From: DASSUW01 sp963740605
GTDB lineage: Bacteria > Actinomycetota > Thermoleophilia > Solirubrobacterales > Solirubrobacteraceae
Assembly: GCA_963740605.1 (NCBI GenBank)
Contig: CAVUFC010000010.1
Coordinates: 496,001-560,000 of the forward strand
Direction of reading: 5' to 3'
DNA: 64,000 nucleotides
Position numbers and translations under genes: made by a program. Below the pieces are notes generated by a model. That model was not told the DNA's origin. It was given only the letters and a program-made list of their open reading frames with translations, and made no database searches. Numbering within the stretch: the first letter of the stretch is position 1; each line of letters starts with the position of its first letter. Of this stretch, positions 31,464 to 40,280 are shown piece after piece.

Positions 31464-32765
31464 TCAGGCGGCGAGCGGGAGCGCCTCGTAGCGCGGCACC
31501 GCGCCGAGGCGGCCGACCGCCGGCCAGTCGCTCAGCAGCGCGTCGGAGCGCTCGGCGAGCGCGGCGTCGACGGCGGCCGAACCGGGGCCGGGAAGCAGCA
31601 GCACGTCGCCGAGCTGGGCATCGTCGATGCCGGCAGCGACGATCGTCTCCTGCGCCAGCGCGAGCAGCGCGTCCGCCTCGAGGCCGGGGCCCCAGAGGAT
31701 CAGGCTCGCGTCGTCCTGCGGGCCGAAGTGCTGGACATAGGTGCGCAGCAGTTCTGGCCGTTCGCGCAGCTCGTCGGCGAGCGCGGTGACCGTGAAGCCG
31801 CGGGTCTCGTCGATCGCCGCGGGCGGCCCGCCCGCGACCAGCCGCTCGACGGTGCGCGAGATGTGCTGCACGTCGACCGGCTCGCCGACGAAGCGGCGCT
31901 TGTAGTGGAGGATCGGCTCCTCGCTGCGGGCGGCAGCGTGCAGCACCTCGTCGACCGGGCCGCAGCTCATGTCGAACGGATAGCGCATGTAGTCGCGGTA
32001 GCGGTCGTAGTTGCGGCGCTCGACGGCTGTCTCGCCGGGGAGGCCGAACGCGAGCTGCGACGGGCGCTCCTCCTCGCTGATGGTCATGCTCAGCACGGTC
32101 GGGATGCCGCGGGCGATCGCCAGCATCGGGTACGTGCCGTCACCGGCGACGACGACGTCGGCGGCGTCCATCTCGTCGAAGGCCATGCGGAAGTCGCCCT
32201 GCACGTAGTCGACGTCGTCGGCGTGCCACAGGCCGTTCTGCTCGAGCGTGCCGATGTGGCGGACCGTGAGCTGCCAGGGGCCTTCGAGCAGGCGGGCGTA
32301 GGTCTCGGCACTGGCCGCGCGCGCGTCGTCGGGGAGCGTGCCCCAGCCGGACGGGTGCGTCGGGGCGAAGACGACGTGGCGGATCTCGTCGGTGGCGCGG
32401 AACGGCGCCGGCTCGCACAGCGACCAGCCGACGACGGCGGTAGGCATCGGGTACTCGAGGCGGCGCAGCACCTCGGCGTGCCCGGGCGCGCTCACCAGGT
32501 TGCCGTCGACGCGCTCATACGGCTCGTACAGGCCGTCGTAGCCGGTCGCGATGTTGGCCCCGTGCGGGTACAGCAGGACCTTCGCGCCCATGTCCTTGTA
32601 GCGGTCGATGAGCTCGCGGTAGCCGAGGATCGGCACGTCGGTGTCGATCAGCAACACGTCGGGGACCGCGTCGCGGCCGACCAGGCGGTGGCCGGCGCGC
32701 TGCAGCGCACTCGCGATCGGGAGCGACTTGCCGAGGTGGTCCTTGACGGCGATCTTGAGGGACAT
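31464..32765 (-). CDS. Unrecognised GT-B-like protein in flagellin sugar cluster
   Basis: I cannot name a family with confidence. The 433-residue soluble protein has alternating alpha/beta sequence. The pattern KVLLYPHGANIATGYDG, VVFAPTHPSGWGTLPDD and DVVVAGDGTYPMLAIARGIPTVLS recalls CDP-glycerol transferase or UDP-GlcNAc 2-epimerase-like GT-B folds, where the last segment would be the donor site. It is 33 nt downstream of the PseB-like gene on the same strand. A role as the nonulosonic-acid transferase is a reasonable guess. Confidence 0.6.
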   Translation of the reverse strand: MSLKIAVKDHLGKSLPIASALQRAGHRLVGRDAVPDVLLIDTDVPILGYRELIDRYKDMGAKVLLYPHGANIATGYDGLYEPYERVDGNLVSAPGHAEVLRRLEYPMPTAVVGWSLCEPAPFRATDEIRHVVFAPTHPSGWGTLPDDARAASAETYARLLEGPWQLTVRHIGTLEQNGLWHADDVDYVQGDFRMAFDEMDAADVVVAGDGTYPMLAIARGIPTVLSMTISEEERPSQLAFGLPGETAVERRNYDRYRDYMRYPFDMSCGPVDEVLHAAARSEEPILHYKRRFVGEPVDVQHISRTVERLVAGGPPAAIDETRGFTVTALADELRERPELLRTYVQHFGPQDDASLILWGPGLEADALLALAQETIVAAGIDDAQLGDVLLLPGPGSAAVDAALAERSDALLSDWPAVGRLGAVPRYEALPLAA

Positions 32766-32798
32766 CTCCCCCGGTGATCGGCGACACGTGGTGGTGCT

Positions 32799-33809
32799 TT
32801 AGGCCTCCCAGCCGGGCGCGGGCGCGCCGTTCTGCGCCGGGATGGTGCTCGCCATCGCCAGCAGCTCCTCGGCCTCCAGCCAGGTCTCGTTGCCGTCGGA
32901 GGAGAAGTGGAACCCGGCCGGGAGCCGCGTGCCGCCGTCGCGCGACGGATCGCCGCCGTTGAGCGCCTGCGGCACGATCACGAAGCGGTCGCCGAGGTCG
33001 TAGGCGTGGCGGGCCTCGTCCTCGGTGAGCAGGACCTCGTGCAGCTTCTCGCCCAGGCGGATGCCGACGACACGTTGCTCGGCCTCCGGCGCGAGCGCCG
33101 CAGCGACGTCGACCACGCGCATGCTCGGGCTCTTGGGCACGAAGACCTCGCCGCCCTGGACGATCCCCATGCAGCTGAGCACGAAGTCGACCGCCTGGTC
33201 GAGCGTGATCCAGAAGCGCGTCATCCGCTCGTCGGTGACGTCGACGACGCCGGTGGCGGCCTGCTCGCGGAACATCGGCACGACGCTCCCGCGGCTCCCG
33301 ACCACATTGCCGTAGCGCACGCAGGCAAACCGCGCGGGCCCGCCGCCTGCGTAGGCCATCGCCTGTGCGAACAGCTTCTCGGCGCACAGCTTGGTCGCGC
33401 CGTAGAGGTTGACCGGGTTCACGGCCTTGTCGGTGCTCAGCGCCAGGGTCAGCGGCACGTCGTTGTCGATCGCCGCCGAGATCACGTTCTGGGCGCCGAT
33501 CACGTTCGTCTGCACGGCCTCGAACGGGTTGTACTCGCACGCGGGCACCTGCTTGAGCGCCGCCGCGTGGACGATCACGTCGACGCCGCGGGTGGCGAGG
33601 CGCATGCGGTCCCGGTCGCGGACGTCCCCGAGGAGCAGCCGGACGCGGTCGTCGTTGAGCCCGCGCTCGAGCTGGGACTGCTTGAGCTCGTCGCGGCTGA
33701 ACACGCGCACGGCCTCGACGTCGAAGCGGTCGAGCACGGTGCGCGTGAACGCGGACCCGAAGGAGCCCGTCGCGCCGGTGATGAGCAGGGTCTTGCCGTC
33801 GAGGTTCAT
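32799..33809 (-). CDS. pseB: PseB-like UDP-GlcNAc 4,6-dehydratase (5-inverting)
   Basis: PseB makes UDP-2-acetamido-2,6-dideoxy-L-arabino-hexos-4-ulose, the first step toward pseudaminic acid. The 336-residue SDR has LLITGATGSFGSAFTRTVLDRF, VFSRDELKQSQLE, HAAALKQVPACEYNPFEAVQTN, the catalytic STDKAVNPVNLYGATK and VRYGNVVGSRGSVVP. These match PseB/FlaA1 closely. ATG at 33809 fits the family start; the much longer open frame upstream is a shadow of the aldo/keto reductase. It diverges from that gene. Confidence 0.9.
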   Translation of the reverse strand: MNLDGKTLLITGATGSFGSAFTRTVLDRFDVEAVRVFSRDELKQSQLERGLNDDRVRLLLGDVRDRDRMRLATRGVDVIVHAAALKQVPACEYNPFEAVQTNVIGAQNVISAAIDNDVPLTLALSTDKAVNPVNLYGATKLCAEKLFAQAMAYAGGGPARFACVRYGNVVGSRGSVVPMFREQAATGVVDVTDERMTRFWITLDQAVDFVLSCMGIVQGGEVFVPKSPSMRVVDVAAALAPEAEQRVVGIRLGEKLHEVLLTEDEARHAYDLGDRFVIVPQALNGGDPSRDGGTRLPAGFHFSSDGNETWLEAEELLAMASTIPAQNGAPAPGWEA

Positions 33810-33878
33810 GAGCCGCCGAGCGCCGATCGCGGGGGCCGCCGCGATGCGCAGGCGGAGTGTAGTTGGCATCTTGGGCGG

Positions 33879-34733
33879 ATGAACGCGGTGCGCGGCCTGG
33901 AGCTCTCGCCGTTCGGCCTCGGCACGGCGGCGCTGGTGCTCCCCTACGGCGCGCCGGATGCCGAGCGCGAGCCGCCCGACCGGGCATCGGCGGCGCGGGT
34001 GATCGAGGCGGCGCTCGCGGCCGGCGTCGCGCTGATCGACACCGCACCGGCCTATGACGGCGCCGAGGCCCTGGTCGGTGACGTCGCCGCCGGCGCGCCC
34101 TGCGTCATCGCCACCAAGCTCGCGCCGGGCGACGTACGCGCGTCCGTCGAAGCGAGCCTCGCCGCGTTGCGGCGCGATCGCATCGACCTGCTGCAGATCC
34201 ACAACGCGACCCCGGCACTGCTGGCCGGGGAAGTCGTCGACGCCATCGAGGAGCTGCGCGAAGAGGGCCTCGTGCACGCGCTCGGGGCGACCGTCTACGG
34301 CGAGGCGGCGGCGCTGGCGGTGATCGCCGAGCCGCGGCTCGACGCCGTGCAGATCGCCTACAACGCGCTCGACCGGCGGGCGGAGCGGGCCGTGCTGCCC
34401 GCGGCGGCGGCAGCGGGAACGACCGTGATCGGGCGCTCGGCGCTGCTGCGGGGCGTGCTCAGCGCGGCCGGTCGCTCTCTGCGCGGCGTGTTCCACGAGC
34501 TCGCCGCGGCGGCCGACGATCTGCGGGGTGCGGCTGGGGTCGAATGGGATGAGCTCGCCGGCACCGCCGTCGCGTTTGCCGCCGCACAACCCGGTATCGC
34601 TTCGATCCTGCTCGGTCCGCGCGACGCCGCCGAGCTGCAGCAGCTCCTCGCGGGCGGGCCGCTCCCGCCCGCCGGCTGGCGAGCCAACGTGCCGGAGGGG
34701 CTGCTCGATCCGAGCCGGTGGCCTACGCTGTGA
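33879..34733 (+). CDS. Aldo/keto reductase
   Basis: The 284-residue protein has a TIM-barrel outline typical of aldo/keto reductases: LSPFGLGTAALVLP, ALIDTAPAYDGAEALVG with the catalytic-type Asp/Tyr, VIATKLAPG (Lys), IDLLQIHNATP (His) and SILLGPRDAAELQQLL near the end. Such reductases often accompany SpsF-like and PseB-like genes in nonulosonate clusters. It probably reduces a sugar keto group. It diverges from pseB with 69 nt between starts and is followed by two small genes. Confidence 0.8.
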   Translation: MNAVRGLELSPFGLGTAALVLPYGAPDAEREPPDRASAARVIEAALAAGVALIDTAPAYDGAEALVGDVAAGAPCVIATKLAPGDVRASVEASLAALRRDRIDLLQIHNATPALLAGEVVDAIEELREEGLVHALGATVYGEAAALAVIAEPRLDAVQIAYNALDRRAERAVLPAAAAAGTTVIGRSALLRGVLSAAGRSLRGVFHELAAAADDLRGAAGVEWDELAGTAVAFAAAQPGIASILLGPRDAAELQQLLAGGPLPPAGWRANVPEGLLDPSRWPTL

Positions 34734-34738
34734 CGGTC

Positions 34739-34924
34739 ATGCCCGACCCCAAGACCGAGGAGCTCCAGGTCGAGCAGGTCCAGCGCGAGCTCGCCGAGCG
34801 CGAGCAGGCGAAGGATTCGAGCGAGGCCGCCGAGGAGCACACGCACGAGCGCCGGGCCGACCGCGCGGCGTACCTCAAGAAGAAGCTCGACGAACGGGCC
34901 AAGTCCGAAGAGGAGCTGGAGTGA
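34739..34924 (+). CDS. Small charged helical protein A
   Basis: The 61-residue product (MPDPKTEELQVEQVQREL...) is almost all polar and charged, predicted helical, with Lys/Glu/Arg repeats (AAYLKKKLDERAKSEEELE). I recognise no domain. It starts 6 nt after the aldo/keto reductase stop and overlaps the next small gene by 4 nt (GTGA). The pairing with a second similar gene suggests a helical hetero-complex or stress-type protein, but the role is unknown. Confidence 0.65.
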   Translation: MPDPKTEELQVEQVQRELAEREQAKDSSEAAEEHTHERRADRAAYLKKKLDERAKSEEELE

Positions 34925-35070
34925 GCGAGGAACCTGAGCGCGAGGTAGAGGAGATGGAAGAGCGCTCCGAGAAGCTCGAGGACGACATCGACGAGGTCCG
35001 CAAGGACTGGGAGCGCAAGAAGGCCGATCCGGGCATCCCGGGCGCCCTGAAGGACGACTCCGACGACTAA
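34921..35070 (+). CDS. Small charged helical protein B
   Basis: The 49-residue product is very acidic and helical (VEEMEERSEKLEDDIDEVRKDW) and ends with PGIPGALKDDSDD. No family is recognised beyond short actinobacterial coiled-coil proteins. The GTG start overlaps protein A by 4 nt. Its last 4 nt overlap the convergent DUF6325 gene stop. Confidence 0.65.
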   Translation: MSEEPEREVEEMEERSEKLEDDIDEVRKDWERKKADPGIPGALKDDSDD

Positions 35071-35489
35071 GAGTCGGTGAGCCCGGCGGCTGCGAGGTCG
35101 GCCGGGTGGACCCAGGCGTCGGCGACCGGGGCACCGCCCGCCTCGGCGACGGCATGGCTCAGGCTGATCGCCCAGCGGTGCTCGACGAGCGCGATCGCGG
35201 CAGCGGAGTCGTTCGGGATCGCCTCGTCGAGGGACCACCGCTCCTCCTCCGGCGCGTCGCCCGCTGCATCGAGGCCGAGCAGCGCCTCGACGACGGCGCC
35301 GGCATCGGCGTCGAGGTCGGAATGGCCGAAGCGCTCGACGACACCGTCGGCGCCCTTGTGGACGACCAGCAGGTCAAGCACGCGAACCACGTCGCTCGCG
35401 CGCAGGCGCTCGAGCTCCGCGAGCACCGTGCCGCTGAAGTCGGGCGCGTCGAAGCCGAGGACCAGCAGCTGGACGGGCCCCAGCGCCAT
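35067..35489 (-). CDS. DUF6325-family protein
   Basis: The 140-residue protein starts MALGPVQLLVLGFDAPDF and continues AELERLRASDVVRVLDLLVVHKGADG, the pattern of the DUF6325 (DUF1269-like) family, whose function is unknown. The C-terminal half is Ala/Glu-rich and predicted helical (IALVEHRWAISLSHAVAEAGG). It overlaps the start codon of the SHOCT gene's stop by one base, so the two form a small minus-strand operon; such pairs are common in actinobacteria. Confidence 0.75.
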   Translation of the reverse strand: MALGPVQLLVLGFDAPDFSGTVLAELERLRASDVVRVLDLLVVHKGADGVVERFGHSDLDADAGAVVEALLGLDAAGDAPEEERWSLDEAIPNDSAAAIALVEHRWAISLSHAVAEAGGAPVADAWVHPADLAAAGLTDS

Positions 35490-35716
35490 CAGCGGTCCAG
35501 CAGCTTGCGCTTGGCGATCGAGAACTCCTCGGCCGACAGCGTCCCGCCGTCGTGGAGTGCCTTCAGCTCCTTGATCTCGGCGACGAGGTCGAGCGCAGGC
35601 GGCGGCGCCGCCGCGCGTTGAGCGGCGAGCCTGTCCCGCTCTACCTCGTCCAGTCCGGCTTGGAATCCGACGCCGCCGAGCATCATCGGCGCGCGCCTCA
35701 GGGGACTCAGCACCAT
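35489..35716 (-). CDS. SHOCT-domain protein
   Basis: The 75-residue product ends with a SHOCT motif, DLVAEIKELKALHDGGTLSAEEFSIAKRKLL, a short helical hairpin found at protein ends and thought to mediate oligomer contact. The N-terminal part (VLSPLRRAPMMLGGVGFQAG) is short and mildly hydrophobic. ATG at 35716 is chosen because upstream residues do not look like protein. It sits directly before DUF6325 in one transcript. Function unknown. Confidence 0.75.
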   Translation of the reverse strand: MVLSPLRRAPMMLGGVGFQAGLDEVERDRLAAQRAAAPPPALDLVAEIKELKALHDGGTLSAEEFSIAKRKLLDR

Positions 35717-35748
35717 GGCGCGATCATAAGTCCCGCGCCGAGCGGCGA

Positions 35749-36773
<1,025 letters not shown>

Positions 36774-36777
<4 letters not shown>

Positions 36778-37502
36778 CGGCCCCGATCCTGCCAGACGAC
36801 CACGACGGCGAGCGCCGCGCGGTACGCCGCCCACACCCGCAGCGAGCTCTCCCGCACGCGCAGCGTGGCGGCCGTGGAGAGCGCTGCCGTGGCGGCCGCG
36901 ATCGCCAGCGTGCGCACCGTCTCGCCGTCCGGCCCCCGCGCCACGAGCCGTGCGCCCTTCAACGTCGTCGCGCCCAGGAGCACCGGCAGCGCCACCTCGC
37001 GCGAGAGCTCGGCGGCATCAACCCGGGTGAAGCCGCGCAGCCGCGCGGCGGCGCGGGTGGCGCCGCTCCGGGAGACGCCCGGGATCAGCGCGAGCGCCTG
37101 TGCGCCGCCGAGCCAGCCGCCGTCCGAGACCCGTAGGTCGACGGCGACGCGCCGCTGCGCAGTCCGGTCGGCCAGCACCATCGCCGCCGCGCCCGCGAGC
37201 AGCCCGGCCGCGATCGAGCGCGGCGTCCCGAGCCGCTCCTCGATCGGCCGCTCGAAGGCCAGGCCGGCGAGCGCCGGCGGCGCCGTCGCGGCGACCAGCA
37301 ACGAGATCCGCAGCCGCCGCCGATGCCGTAGCGCGAGCGCCAGCGCCGTCCCCGCATGCAGTGCCACCTCCATCTCCTTGCGCTCCGCCCCGGCCACTCC
37401 CCAGCGGTCGAGCAACAGCCCGACATGGGCGGAGGAGGAGATCGGCAGCAGCTCGACCGGACCCTGAAGCAGCCCGAGCGCGATCGCCTCAGCTCGGCGC
37501 AT
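36774..37502 (-). CDS. UppP/BacA-like undecaprenyl diphosphatase homologue
   Basis: UppP recycles undecaprenyl diphosphate to the carrier lipid for wall and glycan synthesis. The 242-residue membrane protein keeps motif 1 ELLPISSSAH and motif 2 PGVSRSGATR, plus about eight hydrophobic segments. The first conserved Glu of the family (EGLTE) is Gln here (QGPVE), while the second Glu remains. Length is shorter than the usual 265-275. It lies between DedA and purM in a minus-strand operon with overlaps of 14 and 4 nt. Confidence 0.75.
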
Positions 37503-38160
37503 CGGCGGCGGACGCACTGGACGCGCGTCGCCGGCGCACGACCAGCCAGATGATCCCGAGCACGATCGCCCCCGCCACCGCATAGTCGACGTAGTGGAGG
37601 TTGTTCTTCCACTTCTCCCAGTTGTCGCCGGCCTGCTTGCCGATGAAGGTGAGCATGAAGACCCACGGGACGCAGCCGAACGTGGTGAACGCCGTGAAGC
37701 GCCAGAACGGCATCTTCGCGACGCCCGCCGGGAGCGAGATGAACGTGCGGATGATCGGAAGCATCCGCGAGAAGAAGACGGTCGCGTCGCCGTAGCGCTG
37801 GAACCAGTTGTCGGCCCAGGACAGGTGCGAGGGCTTGATGTGCAGCTTGCGGCCGTGCTTCTCGAGGACGTCGATGCGGCCGAAGTAGCCGACCGCGTAG
37901 GCGATCCACGAGCCGACCACGTTCCCGGCCACGCCGACCGCGGTGGCGGCGAACAGCGAGTACTCGCCGTCGGACACGTTGAAGCCGGCGAACAGCATCG
38001 TCGCCTCCGACGGGATCGGAATGCACGCGCTCTCGAGGAGCATGAGCACGAAGACGCCCACCAGGCCCAGCTTGTCGATCACGTCGACGGCGAACTGGAC
38101 GAGCGGGTCCGTGATGGAGGCGATCAGGACCGGCAAGAGTGGGATGAGGGTAGTGGGCAC
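37489..38160 (-). CDS. DedA-family membrane protein
   Basis: The 223-residue protein has about five membrane segments and the DedA signatures LVGVFVLMLLESACIPIPSEATMLFAGF, GRKLHIKPSHLSWADNWFQRYGDATVFFSRMLPIIRTFISLPAGVAKMPFWRF in outline, and a final helix. DedA proteins move or flip undecaprenyl phosphate or other lipids. This fits the UppP-like neighbour, whose gene it overlaps by 14 nt: both would serve carrier-lipid recycling. Confidence 0.88.
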   Translation of the reverse strand: MPTTLIPLLPVLIASITDPLVQFAVDVIDKLGLVGVFVLMLLESACIPIPSEATMLFAGFNVSDGEYSLFAATAVGVAGNVVGSWIAYAVGYFGRIDVLEKHGRKLHIKPSHLSWADNWFQRYGDATVFFSRMLPIIRTFISLPAGVAKMPFWRFTAFTTFGCVPWVFMLTFIGKQAGDNWEKWKNNLHYVDYAVAGAIVLGIIWLVVRRRRASSASAADAPS

Positions 38161-38184
38161 CGCCCAAGAGGGCGAAGCCCGGTT

Positions 38185-38239
38185 ACGGGGGCCACGGATG
38201 GCCCCCGTCCGAGTCAGGGCGCCGGCCGGATGCCGGCGC
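38185..38239 (-). terminator. Two GC-rich hairpins between protease and DedA genes
   Basis: ACGGGGGCC pairs with GGCCCCCGT at 38185-38208 and GCGCCGGC with GCCGGCGC at 38219-38239. The second lies 5 nt past the protease stop on the minus strand, so the pair probably ends the protease transcript and separates it from the dedA operon. Confidence 0.65.
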
Positions 38240-38244
38240 AGGCA

Positions 38245-39057
38245 CTACAGAAGCGGGCCCGTGAAGGGCTCGGTGCCCTGGGCGAGCGTGAGATCCGGCC
38301 CGCCGTGCGACTTCATGTACGCGATCTCGCGCGAGATGTCGCCGACGCCGTTGCCGCCCGGAAGCGGCGCGACCTGCAGCGTGCTGAGCACGCCGAAGGC
38401 ACGCCCCTGCGCGTCCATGAACGCGCTGCCCGAGTCACCCGGGATGCCGGGCGTCACGGTGTAGACGGTGTGGTTCCAGCCACCGGAGTCCTGGCCGAGG
38501 CTCAGGCCCTGCTTCGGCGACAGCCGGGTAATGCCCTGACGGAGCGACGAGTTGCCGTACGAGAGGACCTTGTCGCCCTGCGCGACCGTGTCGGTGACGC
38601 CGGTCGGCCCGCCCCAGAACGGGATGCTCGGGTTGACCTTGCCGTAGTCGGCGGCGTTCAGCTTGACGATCGCGAGGTCGTTGTACTGGCACGTGTCGGC
38701 GTCGGCCTCTCCGTTGCCCTGCATCGTGGCCCACGACGAGTAGACCATCGTGCCGGGCTGGCTCGCACCGTCGACCTCGACCGCGGTGCCGACCGGCAGC
38801 GTGCCGGCGTCACAGCCGTTGGTGGCCGTGTTGCCGTCGGTTCCGGCGCAGTGCGCCGCCTGGCCGATGTAGACGTTGTTCGAGGCGTCGTAGAAGACGA
38901 AGTTCGACGTGCACTGGCCACCGTTGGTGATGGTCTGCACGCCGGGATGCACCGGTGCCATGGCGGCGGGCGCCCAGGCCGGCGCTGCCGAGGCCGTCCC
39001 TGCAGCGGCCAGGCTCGCGCACGCGACAACGGCACAAACGGTGATGAGTCTGCGCAT
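38245..39057 (-). CDS. Secreted trypsin-like (S1) serine protease
   Basis: The 270-residue protein has a signal peptide of about 24 residues ending TASA. The mature part keeps the S1 triad: His in IGQAAHC, Asp in YNDLAIVKL and Ser in GIPGDSGSAF. Cysteines near each site suggest disulfides. A good ribosome site GGGAGG precedes the ATG. It is secreted and could act outside the cell; substrate unknown. It stands alone, flanked by terminator hairpins and a palindrome. Confidence 0.85.
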   Translation of the reverse strand: MRRLITVCAVVACASLAAAGTASAAPAWAPAAMAPVHPGVQTITNGGQCTSNFVFYDASNNVYIGQAAHCAGTDGNTATNGCDAGTLPVGTAVEVDGASQPGTMVYSSWATMQGNGEADADTCQYNDLAIVKLNAADYGKVNPSIPFWGGPTGVTDTVAQGDKVLSYGNSSLRQGITRLSPKQGLSLGQDSGGWNHTVYTVTPGIPGDSGSAFMDAQGRAFGVLSTLQVAPLPGGNGVGDISREIAYMKSHGGPDLTLAQGTEPFTGPLL

Positions 39058-39072
39058 TCGCTACCTCCCGGG

Positions 39073-39085
39073 GAGCAAATTGCTC
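39073..39085 (-). promoter_or_regulatory. Palindrome in protease promoter region
   Basis: GAGCAA and TTGCTC flank one base, a perfect 13-nt palindrome 16 to 28 nt upstream of the protease ATG. It is a candidate operator or a 5'-leader hairpin; no regulator is identified. Confidence 0.4.
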
Positions 39086-39188
39086 TGCGGCGTACTCACA
39101 CTCGCAAGCTCGCGTGAGCGCCTTGATCACTTATGAGGCCTAACGCAGATCTCCGCCGAAACTTGCGCTGGCTAACGTACCCCGGCGC

Positions 39189-40280
39189 ATGTCAATACCC
39201 CTTTTCGACACTCATACGCCCGTTGCGCCGTTGATTGGAGCGATCGAGGCGAAGCTTCACGAAGTCATCGCAGGCAGCCGGTTCATCCTCGGCCCCGAGG
39301 TCTCCGCGTTCGAGGACGAGTTCGCCGCCTATGTGGGGTCGCCGCACGCGATCGGCGTCGCCAACGGCACGGACGCGATCACGCTCGCGCTGCGCGCCAT
39401 GGGCGTCGGTCCCGGCGACGAGGTCGTGGTGCCGTCGTTCACGTTCTACGCGTCGGCAGAGGCGATTCCGTCGACCGGCGCTCGTCCGGTGTTCTGCGAC
39501 GTCGACCCCGAGACGTTCTGCGTGACGGCCGAGACGGTCAAGGCGGCGATCACGCCGCGCACGAAGGCGGTGATCGTCGTGCACCTGTTCGGCAACGTCG
39601 CGCCGGTCGCCGAGATCGAGGCGCTGGGCGTGCCGGTGCTCGAGGACGCGGCGCAGGCCGCCGGGTCGCGCGGCCCCGATGGTCGCCCCGGCGCCCTCGG
39701 CACTGCCGCGACGTTCTCGTTCTTCCCGTCGAAGAACCTCGGCGCGTTCGGCGACGGCGGGGCCATCACCACCCGCGACACCGAGGTGGCCGAGCGTGCG
39801 CAGATGCTGCGCTTCCACGGCTCGCGGGACAAGGCGACGTTCGAGCTGATCGGCAACAACTCGCGGCTCGACGAGCTGCAGGCCGCGATCCTGCGGATCC
39901 AGCTGCCGCATCTGGAGGGGTGGGCGGACGGCCGCCGCCGCGCCGCCGCTCACTACGAGGCGGCGGGGCTCGGCGACCTGGTGGGCCTGCCGCGGGCGCT
40001 CGGCGAGCCGGCCTGGCATCTCTACGTGGTGCGCCACGAGCGCGCGGACGAGCTCGCGGCGGCGCTCAAGGCCTCCGGGATCGGCCAGAAGGCCTACTAC
40101 CGCGTGCCGACGCACGAGCAGCCGGCGATGCGCGAGTTCGCGCCGGACCGCGACCTCCCCGGCACCGCCGAGGCGGCGCGCACGCACCTCGCGATCCCCA
40201 TGAGCCCGGTGCTGTCGCGCGAGCAGGCCGACGAGGTCGCGGCTGCGGTGCGCGATGCGGGTCTGGGTCGACCTCACTAA
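39189..40280 (+). CDS. DegT/DnrJ/EryC1-family sugar aminotransferase
   Basis: The 363-residue PLP enzyme transaminates a keto sugar nucleotide. It has GPEVSAFEDEFAAYVG, GVANGTDAITLALRAMGVGPGDEVVVPSFTF, VLEDAAQAAGS and the PLP lysine K182 in FFPSKNLGAFGDGGAI. Similarity is to the DegT/StrS group (QdtB, WbpE-like) rather than to PseC. It leads a plus-strand operon with DUF354 (26-nt overlap) and the FlaA1/CapD dehydratase that could supply its substrate. Confidence 0.88.
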   Translation: MSIPLFDTHTPVAPLIGAIEAKLHEVIAGSRFILGPEVSAFEDEFAAYVGSPHAIGVANGTDAITLALRAMGVGPGDEVVVPSFTFYASAEAIPSTGARPVFCDVDPETFCVTAETVKAAITPRTKAVIVVHLFGNVAPVAEIEALGVPVLEDAAQAAGSRGPDGRPGALGTAATFSFFPSKNLGAFGDGGAITTRDTEVAERAQMLRFHGSRDKATFELIGNNSRLDELQAAILRIQLPHLEGWADGRRRAAAHYEAAGLGDLVGLPRALGEPAWHLYVVRHERADELAAALKASGIGQKAYYRVPTHEQPAMREFAPDRDLPGTAEAARTHLAIPMSPVLSREQADEVAAAVRDAGLGRPH

